A stretch of 64,000 bases of DNA from the NCBI GenBank assembly GCA_900770945.1, contig CAAGME010000002.1, positions 1 to 64,000 on the forward strand, read 5' to 3'. Below, piece after piece: positions 41,844 through 50,424 of this stretch. The notes under the pieces are model-generated. The model was not told the origin of the DNA. It saw only the letters and a program-made list of their open reading frames with translations, and ran no database searches. This DNA is from Clostridia bacterium. GTDB lineage: Bacteria > Bacillota > Clostridia > Christensenellales > Borkfalkiaceae. Position numbers and translations under genes: made by a program. Within the stretch, counting starts at the first letter, position 1, and the number at the start of each line of letters is the position of its first letter.

Positions 41844-44210
41844 TTGAAAGAAAGGTTCCTTTTATCGCTCGAATACGATAAAGTTTTGAATATTTTAAGC
41901 GGATTTGCGGCTTTGAAAGGTACGAAGCGGCAAATTTTGAGCTACGTTCCGAGCGGAAAAAGGGAGGATGCGGAGCTGCTTTTAAGAAAGACCGGCGAAG
42001 CGTACAAGCTTTTGTTTACTTACGGCGTGGGCGGGATAGAATACTACGACGAACCGGGCGACGAGCTTGAAAGAGCTTCGAAGGGTTCGTCGCTTACTCT
42101 TGCGGAACTTTTGCGTGTTGCAAGGCTTTTAAAAAGCGCGAGGATAATCAAAAACGCTTTTACGTCCGTAAACGACGAAGAAATAACGCTTTTACCCGCG
42201 ATTGCCAACTGTATTTATTGCGACCAATATATCGAACAAGAAATTTTCGAAAAGATACTTTCGGAAGACAAAGTTGCCGATAACGCTTCGGTTAAGCTTT
42301 CGGAGATACGAAAAAACATAAAACGCTTAAACGAGCAGATTCGAGCCGCTCTCGGCAATATTATAAAGGATTCGTCTAAGTATCTTCAAGACAACATCGT
42401 CACGATGCGTGGGGACAGGTACGTCGTACCCGTGAAAAACGAATACCGAAGCCGTGTTAAAGGCTTTGTCCACGACCAGTCGGCGACGGGGTCCACGGTG
42501 TTTATAGAGCCTGTGGAAGTGCTTGAATTAAACAATCGCTTGCGTTCGGCTACGATTGAAGAACAGCTTGAAATAGAAGAAATCATCAGGGATTTGTCGC
42601 ATAAAGTCGGGCTTATCGCCGACAGACTTTATTACGACGGAGAACTTTGCGAAGAACTCGACGAGTTTTGCGCCCGAGCCGAATATGCGCAAAAGATAAA
42701 GGGCGTGAAGCCGATCGTGAACGACAAAGGGATAATCGATATAAGAATGGGCAGACACCCGCTTATAGACGCTAAAAAAGTCGTTCCCGTAACGCTTAAA
42801 TTCGGCGATGACTGCAATTATTTGCTAATAACCGGTCCTAACACGGGCGGCAAAACGGTAACGCTTAAAATGGTAGGGCTGTTTTCACTGATGGCGATGA
42901 GCGGAATGTACTTGCCTGCCGCGCCCGATACGCGCGTTTCCGTGTTCGACGAGGTTTTTTGCGACGTAGGTGACGAACAGAGTATAGAACAGAACTTGTC
43001 TACATTCTCGTCACACATAAAAAATATAGTCGAAATTACTTCGGAGGCTAATTCGAAAAGTCTTGTTTTAATCGATGAAATAGGCGCGGGAACCGACCCG
43101 GACGAGGGGGCGGCGTTAGCGCAAGCCGTGCTTGAAAAACTTTTGGACGAAAGGTCTTACGGGATAATAACCACGCACTATTCGCGGCTTAAAGAATACG
43201 CGTACACCGATAAGCGCATAAAAAACGCAAGCATGGAGTTTGACCCCGTGACTTTTGCGCCGCTTTACAGAATCAACGTGGGTGCGCCGGGTAGCTCGAA
43301 CGCGCTTGAAATCGCAAAAAGGCTCGGGCTTGACGAGGATATTTGCAAAAACGCCGTCGAGCTTTTAAGCGATGATAAGGTGTCTTTTGAACAAGTTCTT
43401 AGGGAAGCCGAAAAGACAAGGCAGAAAGCGAAAGAAGAGCTTGACGAGCTTGAAAAAATTAAAGCCGAAACGGTTGAAGAACGCGATAAGGTCGTGGCGG
43501 AACGCGAAAAACTTTCTCTCGAAAGGCAAAGGCTTTTTGAAAAGGCGAAAGCGGAATCCAGAAGGGTCGTAAGCGAAAAGCTGTTGGAAGCGGAGGAACT
43601 TGTCGATAAGATTAAGGAAATTTTAGACAAAGACGAAATATCGAGCGGCGACATTATAACGGCAAGAACGCTCAAAAACAAACTCGAAGAGAAAAAGTAC
43701 AATCTCGAAGAAAAGGAAACTTTCGAAACGACGGATAATAGACTTACGATTGACGACGCTAAGCCGGGCGTTAAAGTCTATATTCCGAGCATGAATGCGA
43801 TAGGCGACATAACGACTTTGCCGAACAAAAAAGGCGAAGTTCAGGTCGCCGTCGGGGCGATGCGGCTTGACGTTAAAGTAAAGGAATTGTTTTTTGCGGC
43901 TAAAAGTAAAAGCAAAGAAAAGACGAAAAAACAAACCGTGCAAGTAACGCGCGACATAAACACCGACTTTAAAAAGGAAATTAACGTGGTGGGCAAAAGA
44001 CGTGAAGAAGCGTTGGACGAAGTAACGCGATTTATAGACTCCGCCGTTCTGTCGGGAGCGAGCGAGGTAAAAATTATTCACGGCGTGGGACAGAGCATTT
44101 TAAGAAATTCCGTCAAGGAATTGCTTAAGGGCGATAAGCGAATAAAGTCGATAAGACCGGGAGACTATTCCGAGGGCGGAATAGGCGTTACGGTGGCTGA
44201 ATTAAAGTAA
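41844..44210 (+). CDS. mutS2: MutS2 family ATPase/endonuclease
   Basis: A 788-residue MutS2 protein, in Firmicutes linked to ribosome collision rescue and recombination control. N-terminal core, lever/clamp coiled coils, ATPase with P-loop GPNTGGKT (about 331-338) and Walker B VLIDEIGAGTDPDEG, a second long coiled coil (about 510-620), then a C-terminal Smr domain (about 710-788). In Smr the usual LDLRG motif reads INVVG and HGKG reads HGVG, so nuclease activity is questionable. The start is TTG at 41844 with CGGAG ahead. Confidence 0.93.
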   Translation: MKERFLLSLEYDKVLNILSGFAALKGTKRQILSYVPSGKREDAELLLRKTGEAYKLLFTYGVGGIEYYDEPGDELERASKGSSLTLAELLRVARLLKSARIIKNAFTSVNDEEITLLPAIANCIYCDQYIEQEIFEKILSEDKVADNASVKLSEIRKNIKRLNEQIRAALGNIIKDSSKYLQDNIVTMRGDRYVVPVKNEYRSRVKGFVHDQSATGSTVFIEPVEVLELNNRLRSATIEEQLEIEEIIRDLSHKVGLIADRLYYDGELCEELDEFCARAEYAQKIKGVKPIVNDKGIIDIRMGRHPLIDAKKVVPVTLKFGDDCNYLLITGPNTGGKTVTLKMVGLFSLMAMSGMYLPAAPDTRVSVFDEVFCDVGDEQSIEQNLSTFSSHIKNIVEITSEANSKSLVLIDEIGAGTDPDEGAALAQAVLEKLLDERSYGIITTHYSRLKEYAYTDKRIKNASMEFDPVTFAPLYRINVGAPGSSNALEIAKRLGLDEDICKNAVELLSDDKVSFEQVLREAEKTRQKAKEELDELEKIKAETVEERDKVVAEREKLSLERQRLFEKAKAESRRVVSEKLLEAEELVDKIKEILDKDEISSGDIITARTLKNKLEEKKYNLEEKETFETTDNRLTIDDAKPGVKVYIPSMNAIGDITTLPNKKGEVQVAVGAMRLDVKVKELFFAAKSKSKEKTKKQTVQVTRDINTDFKKEINVVGKRREEALDEVTRFIDSAVLSGASEVKIIHGVGQSILRNSVKELLKGDKRIKSIRPGDYSEGGIGVTVAELK

Positions 44211-44212
44211 TT

Positions 44213-44247
44213 ACGCGTGACGTAAAAACTTTTAAAATCGCTTATAA
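44213..44247 (+). promoter_or_regulatory. Motif TTACG-CGTGA-CGTAA with adjacent AAAATCGC (copy 1)
   Basis: An inverted repeat TTACG/CGTAA and the downstream AAAACTTTTAAAATCGCTTATAA lie 25-60 bases upstream of the cysteine desulfurase gene. Closely similar sequence occurs upstream of mtaB (54118) and, inverted, just before yunB. It may be an operator and promoter region, or a small dispersed repeat. Confidence 0.45.
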
Positions 44248-44270
44248 ATAAAGGAATTATTAAAATTATT

Positions 44271-45392
44271 ATGAATAAAATATATCTTGACAACGCGGCG
44301 ACGACTAAGCCGGATAGAGAGATTGCGGAAAGGGATTTGAAACTTTTATGCGACTGTTTTTACAATCCGTCCGCTCTATACAAAGGCGGAATGGAAGCGA
44401 AGAAAATCCTTGAAAATTCAAGGGAAGTTTTCTTGAAGGTTTTCAAAGGAAAGAAGATTATTTTTACTTCTTGCGGAACGGAAGCGGACGATACAGCCAT
44501 ATTTTCTTTTTTCAAGCGCGGCAACGCCGTGACGACGCTAAGCGAACATTCGGCTGTTTTTAAAACGTTTGAAGCTTTGAGGCAAAAGGGTTTTGACGTA
44601 CGATACGCCGAGCTTAAAGAGGGCGGAGCCGTTGACGAAAACGACCTTTTAAGTAAGGTTGACAAAAACACTACTTTCGTAAGCGTTGTTCACGTCAACA
44701 ACGAAACGGGCGCGATAAACGATATCGCTTCTATCGCAAAAAAAGTTAAGGCTATCGCGCCGAAAGCTATTTTTCATAGCGACGGCGTGCAAGCTCTTTG
44801 CAAAACTACGCAGAGAATCGGTGACGAAATCGACCTTTACTCGGTGTCGGCACACAAGATAAAGGCGTTGAAGGGCGTGGGCGCGCTTTTATACAACGAA
44901 AAGCTTCACGTTGCGCCGTACATTATCGGCGGAGGACAAGAAGGCGGGCTGAGAAGCGGCACCGAAAATTTGTTCGGAATAAAGGTTTTTGCCGACGCGT
45001 TCGAAAAATACTATCCGCTCCGCGAAGAAAACCGCGAAAAAACGGTTAAGTTAAAAGAGCTTTTCTTGTCTGAAATCGATAAAACGTATTTTAAAGTCAT
45101 TTCGCCCGAAAACGGCTCGCCGTACGTTATTTCGCTTTCCGCGGTAGGCGTTCGGGGCGCGGTTTTGCAAAACATGGCGGACGACGAGGGAGTAATAATC
45201 GGCACGGGTTCGGCATGTAACTCAAAGTCCCCGCACTCGCGCGTGCTTTCTTCGTTTATAACAGACAAAAAGGTGCTTGACGGCGCGATAAGAGTAAGTT
45301 TTTCTTTTGACACGAAAGAGGAAGATGTTTTGACGGCAGTCGATATTTTAAACAAAAAAGCCAAGGAATTATACGGAAAAATCAACTTATGA
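44271..45392 (+). CDS. Cysteine desulfurase (NifS/IscS-like, class V aminotransferase fold)
   Basis: A 373-residue PLP enzyme that takes sulfur from cysteine. YLDNAATTKP at 4-13, FTSCGTEADDTAI, HSDGVQALCK and the PLP lysine in VSAHKIKALKG are conserved, and the active-site loop has Cys in GSACNSKSPHSRVL. Its stop overlaps the thiI ATG by four bases (ATGA), so it most likely supplies sulfur for tRNA 4-thiouridine through ThiI. Confidence 0.92.
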   Translation: MNKIYLDNAATTKPDREIAERDLKLLCDCFYNPSALYKGGMEAKKILENSREVFLKVFKGKKIIFTSCGTEADDTAIFSFFKRGNAVTTLSEHSAVFKTFEALRQKGFDVRYAELKEGGAVDENDLLSKVDKNTTFVSVVHVNNETGAINDIASIAKKVKAIAPKAIFHSDGVQALCKTTQRIGDEIDLYSVSAHKIKALKGVGALLYNEKLHVAPYIIGGGQEGGLRSGTENLFGIKVFADAFEKYYPLREENREKTVKLKELFLSEIDKTYFKVISPENGSPYVISLSAVGVRGAVLQNMADDEGVIIGTGSACNSKSPHSRVLSSFITDKKVLDGAIRVSFSFDTKEEDVLTAVDILNKKAKELYGKINL

Positions 45393-46543
45393 AGAAAATA
45401 ATCATCGTTCGCTATTGCGAAATTCACTTAAAAGGCAAAAACAGAGGTTTTTTTGAAAGACTTTTACAAGAAAACGTACAGAAAGCGTTGACGGACATTC
45501 CGCACTCGATGCGAATACTCAACGCAAGATACTTAATTGAAAACTTCAACGAGGACGACTATGCGGAGATTGAAAAGAAGCTTTTAAAGGTGCCGGGGAT
45601 ACATTCCTTTTCGCCGGCGTACGTCGTTAAAAGCGACCTTGACGAGATAACGGAGTGCGTAAAGTACCTTTGCGACGGCAAAGTAGGGGAGTTTAAAGTC
45701 GAAACGAACAGAGCGGACAAAACATTCCCGATGACTTCCGTGCAAGTTTCGTGCGAACTCGGCGGCAGATTGCTTGATTTTAATCCGAATCTTACGGTAA
45801 ACGTCGTTAATCCTCAGTTTGTGGTGAGCGTCGATATGCGCGAAAGCGGCGAAACGCTTATTTACACGGACGTGGTGAAAGGTATAGGCGGGCTTCCGAC
45901 GGGTTCGTCCGGTAAAGGCGTACTTATGCTTTCGGGCGGAATCGACAGCCCCGTTGCCGGGTTTATGCTTGCGCGGCGCGGAATGCGGCTCGACGCGGTG
46001 CATTTTCATTCCTACCCATATACGAGCGAAGCCGCAAAGGAAAAGGTGGAAACGTTATGTAAAATGGTTTCCGAATATGCGGGCAGCATGAATCTTTACG
46101 TCGTGAAATTCACGCATATTCAGGAAGAAATTCACGAAAAATGCCCCGAAGAACTTATGATAACGATGATGCGCAGACTTATGATGCGCATTACGGAAAA
46201 AATCGCTTCTTCTCACGGCGGACAGGCGATAATAACGGGCGAAAGCTTAGGTCAGGTTGCAAGCCAGACGATAGAGAGCATTACAAGCTCGAATTCGGTT
46301 GTAAAAATGCCCGTTTTGCGCCCCTTGATCGCGCTCGACAAGCTTGAAATTATTGAAATCGCAAACAAAATCGGCACTTACGACACTTCGATTTTGCCGT
46401 ACGAAGATTGCTGTACGGTATTCTTGCCGAAGTTCCCCGCGATTAAGCCCAAAATGGAAACGATATTAAAAGCCGAATCGGCACTCGACGTGGAAACGCT
46501 TGTAAACGAGGCTGTCGAAAACCTTGAGGTAATAAAGTATTAA
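45389..46543 (+). CDS. thiI: tRNA 4-thiouridine synthase ThiI
   Basis: A 384-residue protein: ferredoxin-like domain, THUMP RNA-binding domain (about 60-165) and PP-loop ATP pyrophosphatase with SGGIDSPVAGFMLARRG (about 179-195). No C-terminal rhodanese domain, the short form usual in Firmicutes. It thiolates U8 of tRNA with sulfur from the partner desulfurase encoded just upstream and overlapping by four bases. Confidence 0.95.
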   Translation: MKKIIIVRYCEIHLKGKNRGFFERLLQENVQKALTDIPHSMRILNARYLIENFNEDDYAEIEKKLLKVPGIHSFSPAYVVKSDLDEITECVKYLCDGKVGEFKVETNRADKTFPMTSVQVSCELGGRLLDFNPNLTVNVVNPQFVVSVDMRESGETLIYTDVVKGIGGLPTGSSGKGVLMLSGGIDSPVAGFMLARRGMRLDAVHFHSYPYTSEAAKEKVETLCKMVSEYAGSMNLYVVKFTHIQEEIHEKCPEELMITMMRRLMMRITEKIASSHGGQAIITGESLGQVASQTIESITSSNSVVKMPVLRPLIALDKLEIIEIANKIGTYDTSILPYEDCCTVFLPKFPAIKPKMETILKAESALDVETLVNEAVENLEVIKY

Positions 46544-46549
46544 GTTGTT

Positions 46550-47398
46550 ATGGAAAAAAGAATTTTAACGATACAAGATATATCGTGCGTGGGGCAATGC
46601 TCGCTCACGGTGGCGTTGCCGATAATTTCCGCTTGCGGAATCGAAACGGCAATACTTCCAACAGCCGTTTTGTCTACTCATACGGCGGGTTTTAAAGGAT
46701 TCACGGTGTTGCCGTTGACGGACGAATTTCCGAAAATCGCGGAGCATTGGAAAAAAGAAAATATCGCCTTCGATTTCGTTTACACCGGTTATATTTTAAA
46801 GGACCAAATGCAAATCGTTGACAAAATCATAAAAGAGTTCAATAAGGGATTAAAAATAATCGACCCCGTTATGGCGGACAACGGAGAATTTTATTACGGA
46901 TTCGATGAGAATTTTGCGGCGGAAATGGCGAATTTGTGTAAAGGTGCGGACGTTATTTTGCCTAATCTCACGGAAGCGGCGTTTCTGCTCGGAGAAAAGC
47001 CCGTTTTATGCGGTTACGACAAAGCATACGTCGAGGGGCTTTTAGAAAGGCTTTACAAAAAGCTAAAAATAAAAGAAATCGTTCTTACGGGCGTTTCATA
47101 CGATAAAGATAAGCTCGGGGTTGCATTTTTTGACGGAAAGACCGTAAAATATTATTTTTCCGAAAGGATAAAACGTAACTTTCACGGCACGGGCGATATA
47201 TATTCAAGCGCGTTTACGGGAGCGTTATTGAGCGGGTTAAGCGTGTTTGATTCTGCAAAAATCGCAGTGGATTTTACGGTCGATTCCATGAAAAGAACGC
47301 TTGACTTTGCCGAGAAGCACGGATACGGCGTTTTCTTCGAGCAAGCGTTACCCGGACTTATAAATCAAATAAAAACAAGAAAAGGAGCCAAGCAATGA
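46550..47398 (+). CDS. Pyridoxal/pyridoxamine kinase (PfkB-like superfamily)
   Basis: A 282-residue ribokinase-fold enzyme that phosphorylates vitamin B6 forms. QDISCVGQCSLTVALPIISA at the N-terminus, DPVMADNGEFYYG and the catalytic HGTGDIYSSAFTGALLSG near 214-231 match the PdxK/PdxY family. It starts six bases after thiI and overlaps the next gene by four bases. PLP supply suits the neighbouring PLP-dependent desulfurase, though that link is inference. Confidence 0.88.
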   Translation: MEKRILTIQDISCVGQCSLTVALPIISACGIETAILPTAVLSTHTAGFKGFTVLPLTDEFPKIAEHWKKENIAFDFVYTGYILKDQMQIVDKIIKEFNKGLKIIDPVMADNGEFYYGFDENFAAEMANLCKGADVILPNLTEAAFLLGEKPVLCGYDKAYVEGLLERLYKKLKIKEIVLTGVSYDKDKLGVAFFDGKTVKYYFSERIKRNFHGTGDIYSSAFTGALLSGLSVFDSAKIAVDFTVDSMKRTLDFAEKHGYGVFFEQALPGLINQIKTRKGAKQ

Positions 47399-48627
47399 AA
47401 AAATCTTTACTTAATAAATACGCAGACCTTATCGTCGAAAAGGGCGTAAACGTGCAGAAGGGGCAGGACGTTTATATCGTAGCCGACCTCGACCAGCCGG
47501 AATTTGTAAAAACGGTAGTTGAAAAGTTATACAAAAACGGAGCGAGAAAGGTTGTCGTCGATTTTTCTTATCAGCCGATAACAAAAGTCGGGTACAAGAA
47601 AATGAGCTTAAAAACGCTTTCCTCGCTTGAAAATTATCAGATTGAAAAACTCAGATGGCGCGCCGAAAAATTGCCCGCGCACTTGTACCTTATCTCGGAG
47701 GACCCGGACGGGCTTAAAGGCGTTCCGCAAGAAAAAATAACGAAATCGCAAATAGCGAAGTATCCGATTATTAAGCCTTTCCGCGACCAAATGGAAGGAA
47801 AATATCAGTGGTGCATAGCCGCGGTTGCAGGTAAAGCCTGGGCAAAAAAAGTTTTCCCGAATGAAAAAGCGGGTAAAGCCATGGAAATGCTTTGGGAAGC
47901 CATACTCAAATGTTCGAGAGTTGACGACGACCCGATTGCGGCGTGGGATAAATTTAACAGGGAAATCAAAGAGCGTTGCGATTATCTTAACGAGTTAGAA
48001 CTCGTAAGGCTTAATTATAAGTCTTCAAACGGCACGGATTTTACCGTGGGGCTAAACAAACTCGGCGTTTTTCACGGAGGATTCGATACGACTCTTTCGG
48101 GCGTAAGATTCAACCCGAACATTCCGAGCGAAGAAATTTTCACTTCGCCAAAATACGGCGATTGCGAGGGCATTGTTTACGCTACGAAGCCGCTTTCTTA
48201 TCAAGGTCAGCTTATCGAAAACTTCTCAATAACCTTTAAAAACGGCAAAGTTTCCGACGTTAAAGCCGAAAAGGGCGAAGAACTTTTAAAACAAATGGTG
48301 AAGATGGACGAGGGCGCGGGAATGCTCGGCGAATGCGCGCTTGTGCCTTTCGAAAGCCCGATTAACATGAGCGGAATACTCTTTTACGAAACGCTTTACG
48401 ATGAAAACGCTTGCTGCCACTTAGCCCTCGGAAGAGGGTTTCCCGATTGTTTGAAGGGATACGAGAACATGACGAACGAAGAATATCATAAAAACGGAAT
48501 AAATAATTCTATGATACACGTTGACTTTATGATAGGAAGCCGCGACCTTTCAATAACGGGCGTAAAAAAGAACGGCGAAAGCGTTGCGATTTTCAAAAAC
48601 GGAACATGGGCTTTTGACGTTAAGTAA
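47395..48627 (+). CDS. M29 family aminopeptidase (AmpS/AmpT type)
   Basis: A 410-residue metallopeptidase. The family pattern is present: N-terminal nucleotide-like fold, FTVGLNKLGVFHGG, NIPSEEIFTSP, HLALGRGFPDC and the C-terminal HVDFMIGSRDLSITG holding metal-binding residues. It removes N-terminal amino acids from peptides in the cytoplasm. The ATG overlaps the kinase stop, with AAGGAG ahead. A bidirectional terminator follows. Confidence 0.9.
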   Translation: MKKSLLNKYADLIVEKGVNVQKGQDVYIVADLDQPEFVKTVVEKLYKNGARKVVVDFSYQPITKVGYKKMSLKTLSSLENYQIEKLRWRAEKLPAHLYLISEDPDGLKGVPQEKITKSQIAKYPIIKPFRDQMEGKYQWCIAAVAGKAWAKKVFPNEKAGKAMEMLWEAILKCSRVDDDPIAAWDKFNREIKERCDYLNELELVRLNYKSSNGTDFTVGLNKLGVFHGGFDTTLSGVRFNPNIPSEEIFTSPKYGDCEGIVYATKPLSYQGQLIENFSITFKNGKVSDVKAEKGEELLKQMVKMDEGAGMLGECALVPFESPINMSGILFYETLYDENACCHLALGRGFPDCLKGYENMTNEEYHKNGINNSMIHVDFMIGSRDLSITGVKKNGESVAIFKNGTWAFDVK

Positions 48628-48651
48628 GTAGATTCGTTGAATTAAGGACAT

Positions 48652-48692
48652 GAAAAAAGAAGCTTGAAAGCGGAAACTTTCGAGCTTCTTTT
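48652..48692. terminator. Bidirectional terminator
   Basis: Stem AGAAGCTTGAAAG / CTTTCGAGCTTCT with loop CGGAAA, flanked by A-runs on the left and T-runs on the right, so it serves the aminopeptidase gene and the converging DUF1846 gene. Confidence 0.85.
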
Positions 48693-48713
48693 GATATGCC
48701 GAATTGTTGTCGA

Positions 48714-50201
48714 TTATTTTGCGTGGTAAAGTTTTTTTGTCTGATATCTCGGCTCGCAAGTTAGGTTTACGCCGAGTTTTTTAAAGGTCTTTTCATCGAC
48801 TTGCGTTAAGATGACGGACGAATGGGCTTCGCAACCTTTCAGATTGTCGAGCTGGCGCATTGCCATTTCGGCGTAATCGTTCATAGTAGAGGCGATTGTC
48901 AAGGCTATAAGCACTTCGTCGGTGTGTAGTCTCGGGTTGGTGTTTTTAAGATGCTGAATTTTCAAATCCGCAACAGGCTCGATGACTTCGTGCGGGATAA
49001 GTTCTATATCGTGGTCGATACCCGCAAGGACTTTTAGCGCGTTGAGAAGGACTGCGGAGGAAGCCCCTAAGAGAGAAGAAGTCTTTCCCGTAACTATTCT
49101 GCCGTCACAAAGCTCTATCGCCGCAGCCGGCGCACCCGTTTGCTCCGCGCGTTTTAAAGCCGCCGAAACGACCTTTCTATCGTCTACCGAAAGGTTGAGT
49201 TGCTTCATTATAAGCTCCTGCTTGGCGACGATCGACGGATCGACTATGCCTTGTTTTTCTCCGCATTGCGCAGATAAAAAACGGCGGATAATTTCCTGCT
49301 CGGCGGCGTTGCGTACGGCTTCGTCGTTGTTTATGCAGTAGCCGACCATGTTTACGCCCATATCGGTAGGGGATTTATAAGGCGACTTACCCCAGATTTT
49401 TTTGAAAGTTGCGTCGAGAACAGGGAAAATTTCTACGTCGCGATTGTAGTTCACGGCGGTTTTACCGTACGCCTCGAGATGGAACGGGTCAATCATGTTG
49501 ACGTCGTTAAGGTCTGCGGTAGCAGCCTCGTAGGCGACGTTGACCGGGTGCTTTAAGGGAAGATTCCATACGGGGAAGGTTTCGAATTTTGCGTATCCCG
49601 CTTTGACCCCGCGTTTGTTTTCGTGGTAAAGCTGAGATAGGCATGTCGCCATTTTTCCGCTACCGGGTCCCGGAGCCGTGACGATAACGAGATTGCGAGT
49701 CGTTTCGGCGTACTCGTTTTTGCCGAAGCCTTCGTCGGAAACTATTCTGTCAACGTCGGAAGGGTAACCGGGTATTGTGAAGTGACGGTAACATTTTACG
49801 CCCATTTCGTTGAGCCGTTCGATGAACTTGTCCGCATCCGGTTGTTTTGCGTAGCGTGTGACGACTACGCCGCCGACGTACAGGTCTACGCTTCGGAATG
49901 CGTCGATAAGGCGAAGCACGTCAAGATCGTACGTTATTCCGAGGTCGCCGCGGACTTTGTTCTTTTCGATATCGTTTGCGTTGATGACGATTAAAAGTTC
50001 GGCTTTGTCTTTAAGTCGAAGCAACATTTTAAGCTTGCTGTCCGGTTGAAACCCGGGAAAAACGCGGGAGGCGTGGTGATCGTCGAAAAGCTTTCCTCCG
50101 AATTCGAGGTAAAGTTTGCCGCCGAATTCTTTTATGCGTTTATCGATGCATTCCGATTGAAGCTTAATGTACTTGTCGTTGTCAAAACCTAACTTTCTCA
50201 T
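48714..50201 (-). CDS. DUF1846 domain-containing protein
   Basis: A 495-residue soluble protein of the DUF1846 family, widespread in Firmicutes and of unsettled function. It shows APGPGSGKMATCLSQLYHE near 190 (a P-loop-like glycine-rich run), HFTIPGYPSDVDRI, and a C-terminal half with STMNDYAEMAMRQLDNLKGCEAHSS. The only protein gene on the minus strand here. The start ATG at 50201 lacks a clear SD; an upstream TTG at 50210 is possible. Confidence 0.88.
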   Translation of the reverse strand: MRKLGFDNDKYIKLQSECIDKRIKEFGGKLYLEFGGKLFDDHHASRVFPGFQPDSKLKMLLRLKDKAELLIVINANDIEKNKVRGDLGITYDLDVLRLIDAFRSVDLYVGGVVVTRYAKQPDADKFIERLNEMGVKCYRHFTIPGYPSDVDRIVSDEGFGKNEYAETTRNLVIVTAPGPGSGKMATCLSQLYHENKRGVKAGYAKFETFPVWNLPLKHPVNVAYEAATADLNDVNMIDPFHLEAYGKTAVNYNRDVEIFPVLDATFKKIWGKSPYKSPTDMGVNMVGYCINNDEAVRNAAEQEIIRRFLSAQCGEKQGIVDPSIVAKQELIMKQLNLSVDDRKVVSAALKRAEQTGAPAAAIELCDGRIVTGKTSSLLGASSAVLLNALKVLAGIDHDIELIPHEVIEPVADLKIQHLKNTNPRLHTDEVLIALTIASTMNDYAEMAMRQLDNLKGCEAHSSVILTQVDEKTFKKLGVNLTCEPRYQTKKLYHAK

Positions 50202-50249
50202 ATGAACCAACTTTTTAATTTTTCGTATCGTAAAAACAACACCTTGTAT

Positions 50250-50278
50250 ATAATAACAGATTTAAAGACTTAAAGCAA
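50250..50278 (-). promoter_or_regulatory. Probable promoter of the DUF1846 gene
   Basis: On the minus strand TTGCTT, a 17-base spacer and TATTAT, about 50 bases ahead of the start codon. Confidence 0.5.
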
Positions 50279-50356
50279 TACTTTTTAAAAAATTTCACAT
50301 AAATTTCCTATTTATTTTTATTTTTTCTGCTTTTAACGAATTAAACGGCGATTGTA

Positions 50357-50385
50357 TTGTCAAATTAAAGTTTTTGTGATAAAAT
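50357..50385 (+). promoter_or_regulatory. Promoter of the MacB-like ABC gene
   Basis: TTGTCA (50357-50362), a 17-base spacer and TAAAAT (50380-50385), 40 bases before the ATG. Divergent from the DUF1846 promoter. Confidence 0.65.
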
Positions 50386-50424
50386 AGCCGTAGTGAATAT
50401 ATTCCTTATATAAAGGAGAAATTT

